This document shows positions 11,270 through 21,689 of a stretch of DNA of 64,000 bases, in pieces. The notes beneath the pieces were generated by a model. The model worked only from the letters and a program-made list of their open reading frames with translations, did not search any database and was not told where the DNA came from. How positions within the stretch are numbered: the first letter of the stretch is position 1; the number at the start of each line of letters is the position of its first letter. Position numbers and translations under genes: made by a program. Source of the stretch: Acanthacorydalis orientalis (taxonomy: Eukaryota; Arthropoda; Insecta; Megaloptera; Corydalidae); assembly GCA_034766995.1 (NCBI GenBank), contig CM068315.1:3730236-3794235 (forward strand). Direction: 5' to 3'.

Positions 11270-12060
11270 TGAAACCTCATCCTCAACCGTTCATCCCCCA
11301 TACGACGCTCTCGGCCCCCTCATCCCCACATGCACCACCCATCGTCTCATTCCAAATGTCCACCTTCCGCCACCCACTCCATCCTTAAAACAGCATCGTT
11401 ACCTAGCAACTAAAAAAAAAAGTAAAAACGATCCGCGACGTACGTCCGCGCCCGTACAGCGCCGTGCGTCCGACAAAGATGGAATTAGTGCTAGCGATTC
11501 GCCAATAATGTAGAATGTGTCACCTAAACTCTAAGACTTGCTAAGTAGAATTCAAAATCAATACACATCCATTTCTGATGGTAAACTATGTATAGAGGTG
11601 GTGTGTGCGACCGTGGCACCCACACCCCACAGTGCGTCCCCGTATCCCTCCAAACCCCCGTACGCCGCCACACACACGTCTGGTTCGGGATAATTCGGGT
11701 GACATTTTTTTAAAGTTCGGATACGTTCGCCGTAGCCCCGAGATGGATTTTTTTCCTGTGGCATGGTACGCCGTCATTTGTACTATGCATTAATCATGAT
11801 AGATAAAGATGGGCTGCGTGTGCATCGCGAGGAAACGCTTATTCTATTTCATTTCCGCGATTCTACATACGAGCCGAATCAATTTTTCTCTGCACAATGT
11901 TTTCTCCCCCGAAATCTTCAATCGGTTTATATGCAAGAAATGTTTCAATGTGTGCACGTGTCCCTGTGTGTGTGCGCGAAGCTTTTATTTTGTACTCATG
12001 CAGACAGGTTTCGACAATTTGTCGCGTGTTTATTGATAATAAAATTTAGTTGTTAGAGCT
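11270..12060. promoter_or_regulatory. CpG-dense island with RFX X-box-like site; candidate promoter or exon region
   Basis: The most C-rich block in the first half of the window (11270-11480), followed by a second GC-rich block (11600-12050). At 11398-11410 the sequence GTTACCTAGCAAC is a good imperfect palindrome of the RFX X-box type. Several short frames overlap on both strands (minus 11558-11777, plus 11605-12056), as expected from composition, and none has a recognisable domain. A promoter or 5' exon of a ciliary or neuronal gene would be one reading of an X-box, but that is inference. Confidence 0.3.
11398..11410. promoter_or_regulatory. RFX X-box-like motif
   Basis: GTTACC-T-AGCAAC: two RFX half-sites with a 1-nt spacer, lying in a CpG-dense block. 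Confidence 0.35.
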
Positions 12061-12127
12061 GGATGGCTTTGTATCAACTTATATTCTGCAACTTGCGATA
12101 TACAAATGTACACATACACAAATTTAT

Positions 12128-12167
<40 letters not shown>

Positions 12168-12792
12168 TGTACTGTGTAAAAAATCGTCTCAAATATATTC
12201 AGAAACGCAGAACCATGATATACAACTATAGAGATGCAAATGTACATTCAAAAGGAATATTCCTTTTGTTTAATCGACAATCTCTTTCATTCAAAAAATC
12301 TGTTTCATGTTTCGAACCATTATATCAAAAAGAATGACGTTTTCAAATAAGAATTTCTAATTAATTGTCATATAATAAACAGAAAGCACTATATCTACTA
12401 TATTCCACAAATAAAAAATATATTGAATTGTTTAATAGATGTGAATAACCACAAATCAAATCAAAATTTTACAACCGTAGAATTGAATAATGACAATATA
12501 TAAAGCTTAAAAGATGACATACGTTTCACAAAAATTGTCAAAATTCAATTGAAGTGTAACTGTAAATATACAAAATTGAAACATATTTTTATATTTATAA
12601 TATTCAAAGTATACTAAGTTTATTTTGATGTGTATTTGGATCATGTTTCTATTATAGTCATAAAAAGCACAGGCATATATTAAACAATTATAAGCAAAAA
12701 TGATAAAAGGGAAGATGGAGGTGCTTGTAAGTATGATTTGTTAAAAAATATGTAGTATAGATTCAGAATTGTTATCTGAATGCAAATTAGAA
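12061..12792. other. AT-rich stretch without a recognised gene
   Basis: A (TA)n tract lies near 12134-12166. The 95-codon frame at 12050-12337 runs through the repeat and shows no domain. Confidence 0.5.
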
Positions 12793-12880
12793 TACCGTAT
12801 TAACCCGAATATAAGAAGAGATTTTTCCACAGATTTTCATTAAAAAATAAGAATCGTCTCATATTCGGATCTTCAGAATT
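12793..12880 (+). mobile_element. Terminal-repeat-like fragment of an unassigned DNA transposon
   Basis: The block ccgtattaacccgaatataa with the facing sequence cgtctcatattcgga forms a short inverted pair of the kind seen at ends of non-autonomous DNA transposons that carry a CCGAATATAAGACGA-type terminus. A similar block (gtctcataatcgg) lies at about 13746-13759 and could be the distal end, with the palindromic element at 13030 inserted between. Confidence 0.3.
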
Positions 12881-13029
12881 TCAAGCTGGAACGCCACTGA
12901 AGGAGTTTTAAACATGGATTTGTTTAATTTGTACAAATATTAGTTTCTATTAAAACGTTAATCAATTTTTTTTTATTGTTTTCTATGGAAAAACTGTGTG
13001 TCGTTTTATAAATCGTAGTAGTGACACTT

Positions 13030-13241
13030 GTAATCCTCAACCTTATATCTTCCTTGTAAGGGAGCTTATATGTACCGTATAAGGAACATAAATTCACCTT
13101 ATACAAACCATATATGGTTTGTATAAGGTGAAGGTGAAGGTCTCTATCATCCATATATGGTCGTTAAGTCTATAAGATGTGACCTTCTTTACCGTATAAG
13201 GATCATATAAAATCACTTTATATGCCTTATAAGATTAATAT

Positions 13242-13309
<68 letters not shown>

Positions 13310-13393
13310 GCCCATATAACAATTTTGATCCATATATGGATTGTATAAGGAATATCTAAAACCTTATACGGAAGATATAAGATTGAGGATTAC
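13030..13393. mobile_element. Nested palindromic foldback element with ~32-bp terminal inverted repeats
   Basis: The outer inverted repeats are gtaatcctcaaccttatatc at 13030 and its complement gatataagattgaggattac ending at 13393. Inside are several copies of a CCTTATA...CCATATATGG...TATAAGG motif, including a perfect 40-bp palindrome at 13093-13132 and a second partial one near 13332-13352. A (TA)n tract of about 60 bp (13245-13305) sits between the halves. No coding frame is present. Structure fits a foldback MITE; the transposase family is unknown to me. Confidence 0.8.
13093..13132. repeat. Perfect 40-bp palindrome
   Basis: The left half ttcaccttatacaaaccata is exactly complementary to the right half, with no spacer; the centre lies between 13112 and 13113. 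Confidence 0.97.
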
Positions 13394-14333
13394 TTGGGTA
13401 TTTGAAACTAAAAATCGTTATATAATTGACATACAATTCCAGATTGCCAACTAATAGTTTAGGCTTTAAAATTAATCATTTAAAAATTATTTTTTATATA
13501 GTGCTTATTTCTTGAAAAATATGCGTTTTTTTCATTAAGAAAAATGATAAAGTGAAATAGATTCAAATAAAGGACGACCAAAGTAAAAATATTGTCATGA
13601 TGTTAACAAAGTACTCATTTTCTTTTCATTAGTGTACCATTTCTTTAATTAATGTTTGCTGATAAGATTATTATAGAAAATTATTATTAAGGTTAGTAGG
13701 GAAAAGATGTTTCTTTCTTGATTACTTTAGAAAAAGCTGAGACTTGTCTCATAATCGGAGGAATACTCTAAATAATAAATAAATTTTAATGTTTTTTTAG
13801 AGAAAGTTTTCTGATAAATAAGAAGTGTGAATCATCTGTGAAAATGAATTTAGACATATCTCCAGAAACATAATTGTGAAATGAAGGTGTACTAAGAGTA
13901 AATCTGCACTGAAAAAATAATTTAAGTGTAAATTTACTTATATATTATTTATAAAATAACTTGTCAATCTGATAACAGTTTTAAAAAAAATATTTTAAAT
14001 GGATTTCCTGTCTGAATTAAGTTTACTGTAATATACTTTGAATTCACTCGTGTGTATTAGTAGCAAATGATTAATTCAATAAACACATGTTTCAAGATTT
14101 CAACGAACTGAAACGGCTTATATCCCGCTTGAAAAAGTAACCAAACAATATAATCTTCATATTTTGCGAATATTGTACAACAACTTTTATTAAGAAATTA
14201 TTTTTTTTCAATTTTATAATTAAATTTAGAATTTATTTAAAAATGACACTCATTAAATAAAGACACATTATAATATTCTTGGTATTATATCTGAAAATTG
14301 TTCTACTGAAATTCTGTGTATTTTATAATAATG

Positions 14334-14386
<53 letters not shown>

Positions 14387-15002
14387 AAAGGGACATCTAA
14401 TGAATTAAGGTTAGATATCAGATATGCTTTTCTATTCATTCAAAATTTTGTTTAGATATAAACGCTGTAATTATTTGATAGAATGATTTGTAGAAAAATC
14501 TAGGAATTATTCATTCTCTCTTCCTCTCTCTCTCTCTTACCTTCTCTCTCTCTCTATATATATATATATAAATGAATATAATTTCAGTAATTACAATAAA
14601 GATGATCATTATATCAATAAATAGTAGATAATAATTTCATTGTAGAATTTCATTGTAATTATTTTATTATTTTAAAATCATTTATGTGTACAAATGCATA
14701 TGTTTGCTTGCATGCATATAAATGTACATAATAATTACATATGGATGTTGAAAATTATAAATATGTTACAAAAATGTAGTCAATGTGAAATTTGATTATT
14801 GCAATTGTAAATAAATTACCAATTGAATTCATTTGTACATGGGGAGTTTCAGTCATAAATAGATATTTCTTTTTAATAAATTATTTCATTGAAAACATTT
14901 ACAATTTATTTTAAATTTATCTGAATTCAAAATTATTTAAATACATATTTAAACAGTGTTGTGAACTATAATATAAGTAATCAATGAATTCATTTCAATT
15001 TA
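13394..15002. other. AT-rich stretch without a recognised gene
   Basis: Contains compound (CT)n(TA)n tracts at about 14332-14388 and 14515-14570. No reading frame or repeat matched otherwise. Confidence 0.5.
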
Positions 15003-15570
15003 TTTGGTTGGTAGAGAAATAATTGCGGATTGAGATCTTCAAATTCATACAAATTTTTCCATTTTTTGATTTTCCCAGATGTATTAAGTGATCAAGAAGT
15101 GTTGGATGACTAGCAAAAAAAATTTTGTGCAAGTTTTCGAATTGTTATGCGTGGTTCTGATTCAATGAACGTCTTCAGTTCGTCGTTATAAACTGAAGAC
15201 AGACCCCTCCGATCTCCTTCATTTTTAAAGCTCTCGTCCCCAACACGAAAATCTTAGAACCATCATTTCACCGTACGTTCCTTAACAATACTCACACCAA
15301 AGCATCGTTTAATTTACGATCAGTTTCTGCTGCTTTACCACTCGTTTTCGCATACAAAAAATTGATCTAATTTGCTTTTTTTCTATCTTTAATTCAATAG
15401 TCCAATTTTAAGAAAAATTAATAATTAAACTAAAGTCGATGTTAACAAAATAGAGATCAGAAAAAGATACTTTAAAATGACATAAATATAAACAATTTTA
15501 AATGACACTAATTAAAAAAAAATAAAGTTAAAATTCAAAAAACAAAAAATTATTTTCCTACCAACTTAAT
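15003..15570 (-). mobile_element. M2 mariner deletion derivative (~567 bp)
   Basis: Terminal repeats are ttggttggtagagaaataat at 15003 and aattattttcctaccaactt ending at 15570. Read on the minus strand, the interior gives decayed transposase N-terminal sequence: KASNEW (from the KTGGK region), NDELKTFIESEPRITIRKLA and the second helix-turn-helix, then the deletion junction and the left repeat. The catalytic domain is missing. Length and junction match the copies at 3528 and 55454. Confidence 0.85.
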
Positions 15571-16148
15571 ATTTTTGATTTTCAAACAACGTCACTGTTT
15601 GAATTCGTTAATCGTTTTTAACAATTCAATTTCTACTGACAGATGATATCTGTATAAAAGTTTGACTGAAATATGTAAAATATTGGATAAAAATGGAATG
15701 TATTTAAATTAAAAAATACACGAGTAACACAATTTATTGAGTAATATATAACAATTTTTGTTGATATTCTTTGATTTCATCATCTTTGTTGATTGATTTG
15801 GTATTGAAATAAATAAGAAATTAAATCTGGAAAAAAAACTGAAGGGAAATATCTTAAGAGACGAAAATGAGAAAGAGTTACTGAATTAAGTTTATCTCAA
15901 ATAAATTATATGATTTTATTTTAAATTAATAAAACTTTTTATTTTAAAAAAATTCTTTTTAAATTAGTTAAAAATTGAAACTAAAAATATGTATCAGAAT
16001 AACGAAGGACGAATTTATAGAAGAAATACATTTTTGAAATAATTAATCTATAAGTAAATATTGGTTTTATTTAAAATTTTTAAATGGATATGTCTGTGAT
16101 CTAATAGTTATAATTAAGGGTAGTAATAAATTTCTCTCTCTCTTTACA

Positions 16149-16190
<42 letters not shown>

Positions 16191-16193
16191 TAC

Positions 16194-16242
<49 letters not shown>

Positions 16243-16769
16243 CATATATATATATATATATAAACAAGTATGTATATATAAGACAAAAAAACCTTTACAA
16301 AATGTCGCTGGGGAGACGAAGAAAGATTCATATTTTGTTGATACGTACATAAATTCACACCTTTCGTCGTATTAATTATTTGGTTTCACAACGGTTGTGT
16401 AAACAGTGATACCACTCACGTTGTCAATACACCCTCTGTGTCTACCCTTATCCGTGACGTTTTACTAGGGTAGAATGAACTGCCTCAAGATTCACAGACT
16501 TGTACATACAAACCGTTATGTGCACGCATTTTTTTCACTGTCATTTTTTCCATGTACGCATGTTTTATAAGATTATAAAAAATGACAGATTATAAAGTTT
16601 CTAGTTCAAACGATTCACTGTCACTTTCACATAAATATTCAATACATTTTCTTGCCCTTATCGCATCCATTCCATGGGCTATTTCTAAATCTTTTGAAGT
16701 TTCTCGATTCTCAGTTAATAATTTCTCTTGACCACAGATTATATTCTCTTCTTGCAATATATAGAGTTA
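15571..16769. other. AT-rich stretch; compound microsatellite and a GC-slightly-richer block
   Basis: The stretch 16136-16280 is a (CT)n followed by two long (TA)n runs. From about 16300 to 16700 composition is more balanced (gtgataccactcacgttgtc near 16408), without a frame or known repeat; it could be a weak conserved element. Confidence 0.4.
16136..16280. repeat. Compound (CT)n(TA)n microsatellite
   Basis: A short CT run, then TA repeats broken by single AA and AC interruptions, about 145 bp in total. Three overlapping minus-strand frames here are artefacts of the repeat. Confidence 0.95.
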
Positions 16770-16954
16770 TTAAATTTATACTTCCATGGGGAGTGCAGGA
16801 GTTAAGAAAAGTCATATTATTTTTTATTTAGAATTTTGTTTAGTTCAATTCAATAATAAAATAGAATTGAACTAAAATACTAAATGGGGAATAACATGTT
16901 CTTTTTTCATTTTTACGTTTTTTAATACTTTCATGTGGAAATCTAAGTTCAATC

Positions 16955-16957
<3 letters not shown>
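16770..16957 (+). mobile_element. Palindromic MITE-like element, family P
   Basis: Shares gttaagaaaagtcatattat and the hairpin tagttcaattcaataataaa...ttgaactaaaatac with the copy at 9612. The right side carries the inverted terminus: taatactttcatgtggaaat and ctaagttcaatcat, then a (TA)n(GA)n tract. The left terminus is decayed. Confidence 0.7.
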
Positions 16958-16993
<36 letters not shown>

Positions 16994-17045
16994 AAATTCC
17001 ATTCGATTTTGTATTAAATTAAAACCTTGTCTGTATATAACGATC

Positions 17046-17054
17046 ATATATATT

Positions 17055-17085
<31 letters not shown>
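17046..17085. repeat. (TA)n/(CA)n microsatellite
   Basis: TA repeat followed by a few CA units. The stretch 17086-17433 after it shows no recognised feature. Confidence 0.85.
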
Positions 17086-17088
<3 letters not shown>

Positions 17089-17433
17089 GAGATCCAAAAA
17101 AATGTAAACGTACTTCAACGTACAAAATATCTATGTAAATTTTTTTCTACTAAATCTATATAAGTGATGGCTATTTTAAATTGTGCATACATTTTTTATG
17201 CCACTCTGTATATATAAAGCTAGGATCAAAAACATATAGTTTGTAAACAATTGATTACAAATCCTATCGAAACTTACATATTTAGAATTGAATGCAGCAT
17301 TAAGCGTGCACATACTAGTAGTTAAATTGTAGTGTTAAGCATGCAGATATTAATACAAAATTATTTTTTATAGTATTTAATTTAAATATAATTGACTATA
17401 AATTTGTTTTATTTTATTCTTTTTTATAAAATT

Positions 17434-18345
17434 TGGTGTACAAATTAATTTTGTGCCTTGAATTTCATTCAATCAGAACTCTGTCTTAAATTAAAATATT
17501 TTCTAGTCATTTTAGGATTTTAAAGTGTCAACCTTATCATTTAAAAAACACTATATACTTTGAGTAAGCAGTTGGAACTACCTCACAAAACAGTAGTAAA
17601 GGTGATAGACTCCAAAAAGCAGCATATTAGACATTGCATACTTTTCGAATTCCAGAAGATTGAAAGAAATGCGGGTGAATCCGCGGGAATGCTTTGTTCA
17701 GCTTTAACGGAAAGTTTTGTGACACATAGAATATGAAAAAGTTGCTAAAACAATGAAAGAGGTCCAAAAATGATTGACGACTTTGTCGTCTCAAAGCTGC
17801 CACATTTTTTTCGATAAGGGATTTGTCAGTTGCACGAAAGATGGAACAAAGGAAGGTGTAATGACGCATAAAACATGCAAAAATTTGTTGGAAAGTTTCA
17901 ATGTGATAGTTTTCATCTTTTCAATCGAGAACATTCTGGACTATCGAAAGAAATTGAAGAAGAGCTTGAGCAGCTGTTAAGTGGAAACTCCACTCAGGCA
18001 GAACAAGAACTTACTCAACAACTCGTAGTTACCTTGCAAGCAATTTCCTATTTTTACATCGGCTGAGCAAAATTCAAAAGCTAGACCGATGGATTTCATA
18101 TAAGCATTATTGATTCATCAAGGGATTAATATAATAATGGATTATATTTCCTTTGAATGAAGTCTGAAAATGCAGTACTAGTTCATATTCTCAAAGCTGA
18201 CATCATTTTTCGAAAACGGATTAATCAGTTAACAGACAGATGGAGCAAACTCGTATATTTTGAGGATTGAAATGTATTCCATTTTATTGTTAACAATCAT
18301 TTTTTGTAAAAAAAGCACCGAATTAATTTGTATACACAATATATA
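17434..18345 (+). mobile_element. Composite M1 mariner: deletion derivative fused to a longer transposase copy
   Basis: The left terminus is ggtgtacaaattaattttgt. Up to about 17845 it is a standard M1 deletion derivative (RHCILFEFQ at 17630, then the deletion junction and RDLSVARKMEQ). It then restarts with EGVMTHKTCKN, the N-terminal region, and runs on through sequence missing from the other copies: FHLFNREHSGLSKEIEEELE, LLSGNSTQAEQELTQQLVVT and LQAIS (second helix-turn-helix, frame 17875-18066), then KIQKLDRWISY. The catalytic centre is again absent; the C-terminal remnant (QLTDRWSKLVYFED) and the right terminus follow at about 18310-18340. Frames are broken. This is the most informative M1 copy for reconstructing family relationships, and it looks like a recombinant between two copies. 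Confidence 0.8.
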
Positions 18346-18358
18346 ATGTTTTTTATAT

Positions 18359-18465
18359 TATGTATACAAATTAATTCGGCACTTTTTTGATAAAAAATGA
18401 TTGGTACCAGAAAAATAGAATGCATTTCAATTCTCAAAATATCTCCATTATTTTATATAAGCACC
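18359..18465 (-). mobile_element. M1 mariner 3' terminal fragment, inverted
   Basis: The start gtatacaaattaattcggca is the complement of the end of the preceding M1 copy, and homology continues inward for about 100 bp (gaatgcatttcaattctcaa). Together with 18235-18345 it forms a large hairpin with a ~20-nt loop. Confidence 0.8.
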
Positions 18466-18509
18466 AGTAGCATACAGAAATTGAAAAAAATTAACTGAAA
18501 ATGTCACAA

Positions 18510-18606
18510 TGGGAGATATTTGGAGGATTGAAATGTATTCTAATTTTCTGTAAATAGACATTCATTTTCTATAATAAAAGGCACTGAATTAATTTGAACA
18601 CCTAAT
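18510..18606 (+). mobile_element. M1 mariner 3' terminal fragment
   Basis: It runs from gggagatatttggaggattg through aggcactgaattaatttgaa to CACCTAA and is followed directly by (TA)n. Confidence 0.75.
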
Positions 18607-19183
18607 ATATATATATATATATTTTTTTTGTGTATCTCCTACTTCTCTCAGCAATTTTCATACTATTTTAACAGTTTAAGGAAAGCTAATTTAAGCAATA
18701 TTTATAAATGTAGATGTTATTCCAAAATGTTATTTTAAATAAAAGTGTAATAATAATTAATTAGGTAACATAATGGTCTAAAATTAAATTTAAAAAACAA
18801 CTCCACCCATATTTTTTTTAAAAAAATAACTTTCAGTTAAGTTAAAATATATTATATTTATATAAAAACTAAATATGTATTTCGTTTTTTATAAACTGTT
18901 TCTTGATAGGAAAATATGTGTATCTTACTTCTAGTTGAATTTTTTACTATATGCTTTGTAGAGTTATCGTATTATTGTAAAGATTAAACGAATAACAAAT
19001 TACCATACAATTGTCATATGAAATTATATGTAACCGTACTTTTTATTATTATGCAATTATTCGCGTTTCGATGAGAAATGAAACAATTTTCTATTATTAA
19101 GTGATTTATTTAATGATAGGATGATTTGTAGATTAATATTATTTATAAATAATAACTGAACTTTGTACAAACTGAACTAATCG

Positions 19184-19251
<68 letters not shown>

Positions 19252-19498
19252 TGTATGTAGAAAAAGAGAGAGAGAGAGATGTTTAAGAGTTATTAAAATT
19301 CTTTTTGTATGGTTTTTACAGGAAAAAACACGATAATTATTATTTTTTTAAATTGTTCTGTTAATAACTCAAATTTAAATAATTGAAACTTAAAAAATAA
19401 TTTGTCTTTAAAGTTACATGGTGTTTTTTCAGAACAGGATTTGTTACTAACTTTTTAAAAAAATTGAATATTAAAATAATTTGATAAGGAAATATTAT
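18607..19498. other. AT-rich stretch without a recognised gene
   Basis: Holds a long interrupted (TA)n tract with a (GA)n tail at about 19183-19280. No gene seen. Confidence 0.5.
19183..19280. repeat. Compound (TA)n...(GA)n microsatellite
   Basis: TA repeat of about 65 bp with one TC interruption, then a GTATG-rich spacer and a GA run. Confidence 0.9.
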
Positions 19499-19780
19499 AC
19501 AAGGTTGGTAGGAAAATAATTGCGGTTTTTTTTTCTGAAATCCAACTTTAATTTTTTCAAACAAGGTGTCATTTCATTGTATTCATAATAATACCATTTT
19601 AAAGTACATTTTTCGGTTTGTATTTTAGTAACATCGACTTTGATTTTATTATTGATTGAGCTTCAAATACGGTATTGAATTAATGATGGTAAAGAAGCAA
19701 ATAACAGCAATTTTTAGTATGAGATCAAAACAGGTGGTAAAGGGACAGAAACTGTTCGTAAATTAAAAAATATGTTTATT
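19499..19780 (+). mobile_element. M2 mariner 5' fragment, plus strand
   Basis: The terminal repeat aaggttggtaggaaaataat is followed by M2 untranslated sequence (taccattttaaagtacattt) and a decayed start of the transposase, VKKQITAIF then a frame break and KTGGKGTETVRKLK. Homology ends near 19780. Confidence 0.75.
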
Positions 19781-20014
19781 AATATTAAAAATATGTTTAT
19801 AAAATTACAAATCAACTTAATATCCTGAATTTATATCTGAATAAACCAGTTTAAATGAGTTATCTAAGTTTTCATTCTTATAAACGTTTTATAATCATCC
19901 ACCAAATTTTCTGTTGTCTTTTGGACAAGTATTACAAAAAAAGCTCTCGACCGTTAAGGGTTAAAATCAAATTTAAGTGTAAGCTGCTCTTTTTCATACA
20001 CCATTGTAATAAAC

Positions 20015-20215
20015 GGGTCGTTTGATAAGTTTGGTAAATTTCTATGATGTGACATCACCATTCATTTGATAATGTCACGGTTATCAAGTGTCACTTTTCA
20101 AAAGCATAGGCGGAATTTCAACCAAAACCGATTCGTTGTTCACATTCTACAAATTGTTAAAGCGAGCATTGTAACAGTTGGCGCAAAAATAGAAAAAGAA
20201 ACAAGCAAGCTTTTT
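20015..20215 (+). mobile_element. M4 mariner 5' fragment
   Basis: The sequence gggtcgtttgataagtttgg and the next ~170 bp match the left part of the copy at 26036 (tatcaagtgtcacttttcaa, gttgttcacattctacaaat, gcgcaaaaatagaaaaagaa). Homology stops at the start of the transposase remnant. Confidence 0.7.
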
Positions 20216-20360
20216 GTGCTTGGGTTTCTTATTAGTTTCGATCTAGATACGAATCAAATAATATCGTTTTTATTAAGTCACTAACTTAATGATTGATCAA
20301 GAATTAGTTCAGTTAAATTTCTATTAATTTTTATATATCTTTTTATATATACATGCAGTA

Positions 20361-20404
20361 GATTATTTTTGTAACCTTTTATTTTTTTGGTAGCGAAATA
20401 CTAT

Positions 20405-20486
<82 letters not shown>

Positions 20487-20529
20487 ATAGTATTTAGCTA
20501 CAAAAAAATAAAAGTTTGCAAAATTAATC
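20361..20529. repeat. Inverted repeat with (CT)n(TA)n at its centre
   Basis: The arm 20361-20405 (gattatttttgtaacctttt...gcgaaatactatt) is complementary with few mismatches to 20486-20529 (aatagtatttagctac...aaagtttgcaaaattaatc). The loop is a (CT)n(TA)n compound microsatellite of about 80 bp. Confidence 0.9.
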
Positions 20530-20559
20530 TATTTTCATATTTGTATAGACATATTAACA

Positions 20560-20583
20560 CACACTCCACACACACACACACAC

Positions 20584-20630
<47 letters not shown>
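20560..20630. repeat. Compound (CA)n(TA)n microsatellite
   Basis: A CA run followed by about 45 bp of TA. Confidence 0.9.
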
Positions 20631-20632
<2 letters not shown>

Positions 20633-20734
20633 GATTGTGTTGCTATATATCTGATAATAATTATATAGACATAATGACTTTAAAAAATATGTTTATTGTT
20701 TTATTCGGTTTCATGTACAGGTTTATAATTGAGA

Positions 20735-20798
20735 AGTGAGGAAGTGCAGCGAGCCAGGGGTTTGGCAAGGAAAGCGAGCAGGTGGCCAAGCTCACTAG
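20735..20798 (+). mobile_element. Helitron-like 3' end fragment
   Basis: The sequence gcagcgagccaggggtttgg and a short GC stem (gtggccaagctcac) are followed by CTAG-T. This matches the tail of the two full repeats at 30420 and 49007 in the gcagcRagc motif and the CTRR-T end. Confidence 0.35.
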
Positions 20799-21049
20799 TA
20801 TTATAATTGATAAAAAAATATAAAAACAATAAGTATAAATAACTAATCTGTATAGAATACATAACAAAATATTGATTTTGTAAATGTATGCAAAAATATA
20901 AAAAGTTTAATTTCATTAGTTCAAATTATAAACAATAAAATGTTGTTTAGGCGCCAGAGAAGTCTTTTACGTACAGACAGTCCTATAATAAAAAAAAAAT
21001 CTAGAAGAATAAAACGTAAGTAAGAATAACGAACTGTGAACACATTCTC

Positions 21050-21360
21050 GAGATACGACTCTAGTACTCTATGATTGCGTTGGCCGGAGGTGGGTAAGCA
21101 AAAGTGTAGGTACAGTGTGGCGTGCTTTATGTTTTAAAAACACAGCCGTCGCGGCGGTGCGACAGAGAGCGTCCACTATATCGATCGTCGACTTCGTTTC
21201 CCCGCTCGTTCGTTACATTCAATGTCTTCGAATGCATCCAAAAGCTCCTCTACCTTAGATACACACACACATACACGCACACACTCGTACAGACATTCAT
21301 ACAGCGCACACACGTAAGCTAACTCGTATAACATTCACTACGACTGCCTCTCTACACTCA
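21050..21360. promoter_or_regulatory. CpG-dense island, possible promoter or first exon
   Basis: A sharp rise in CpG (cagccgtcgcggcggtgcga near 21142; atcgatcgtcgacttcg near 21181), followed by a (CA)n-like tract. A 66-codon plus-strand frame (21122-21322) has no recognisable domain. A splice-donor-like gaggtgggtaag lies near 21085. Function is not shown by the sequence. Confidence 0.3.
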
Positions 21361-21540
21361 TCTCGAATGCAGTGCACTTTCTTTAAAAAATTCATCCGCA
21401 AGAAAATTACACGTACTGTTCCATTACTATAAACGTGTATTTTGCAAAATTTGATGATTTTATATGGAAATATGGAAAATGAAAGGCCAAGATGAATAAA
21501 AATGCATATGTGAATATATGCATCAAAGTATATGTATATG

Positions 21541-21583
<43 letters not shown>

Positions 21584-21597
21584 GAGAGAGAGGGAGA
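21541..21597. repeat. Compound (TA)n(GA)n microsatellite
   Basis: TA repeat followed by a short GA run. Confidence 0.9.
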
Positions 21598-21689
21598 GTT
21601 TTCTAGTAAGGATGCAATTTTTGAATTTGAAATAAAGCACAGAATTTGCGTCGAATTCAAGTTTCTTTACTCTCAAAAAATAGTTGGCA

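Noticed and set aside
11558..11793. Overlapping frames on both strands in the C-rich block
   Set aside because: Mutually overlapping frames are expected from high GC; proline- and histidine-rich translations match no domain.
16067..16358. Three overlapping minus-strand frames rich in Ile/Tyr
   Set aside because: Pure translation of (TA)n; no amino-acid complexity outside the repeat.
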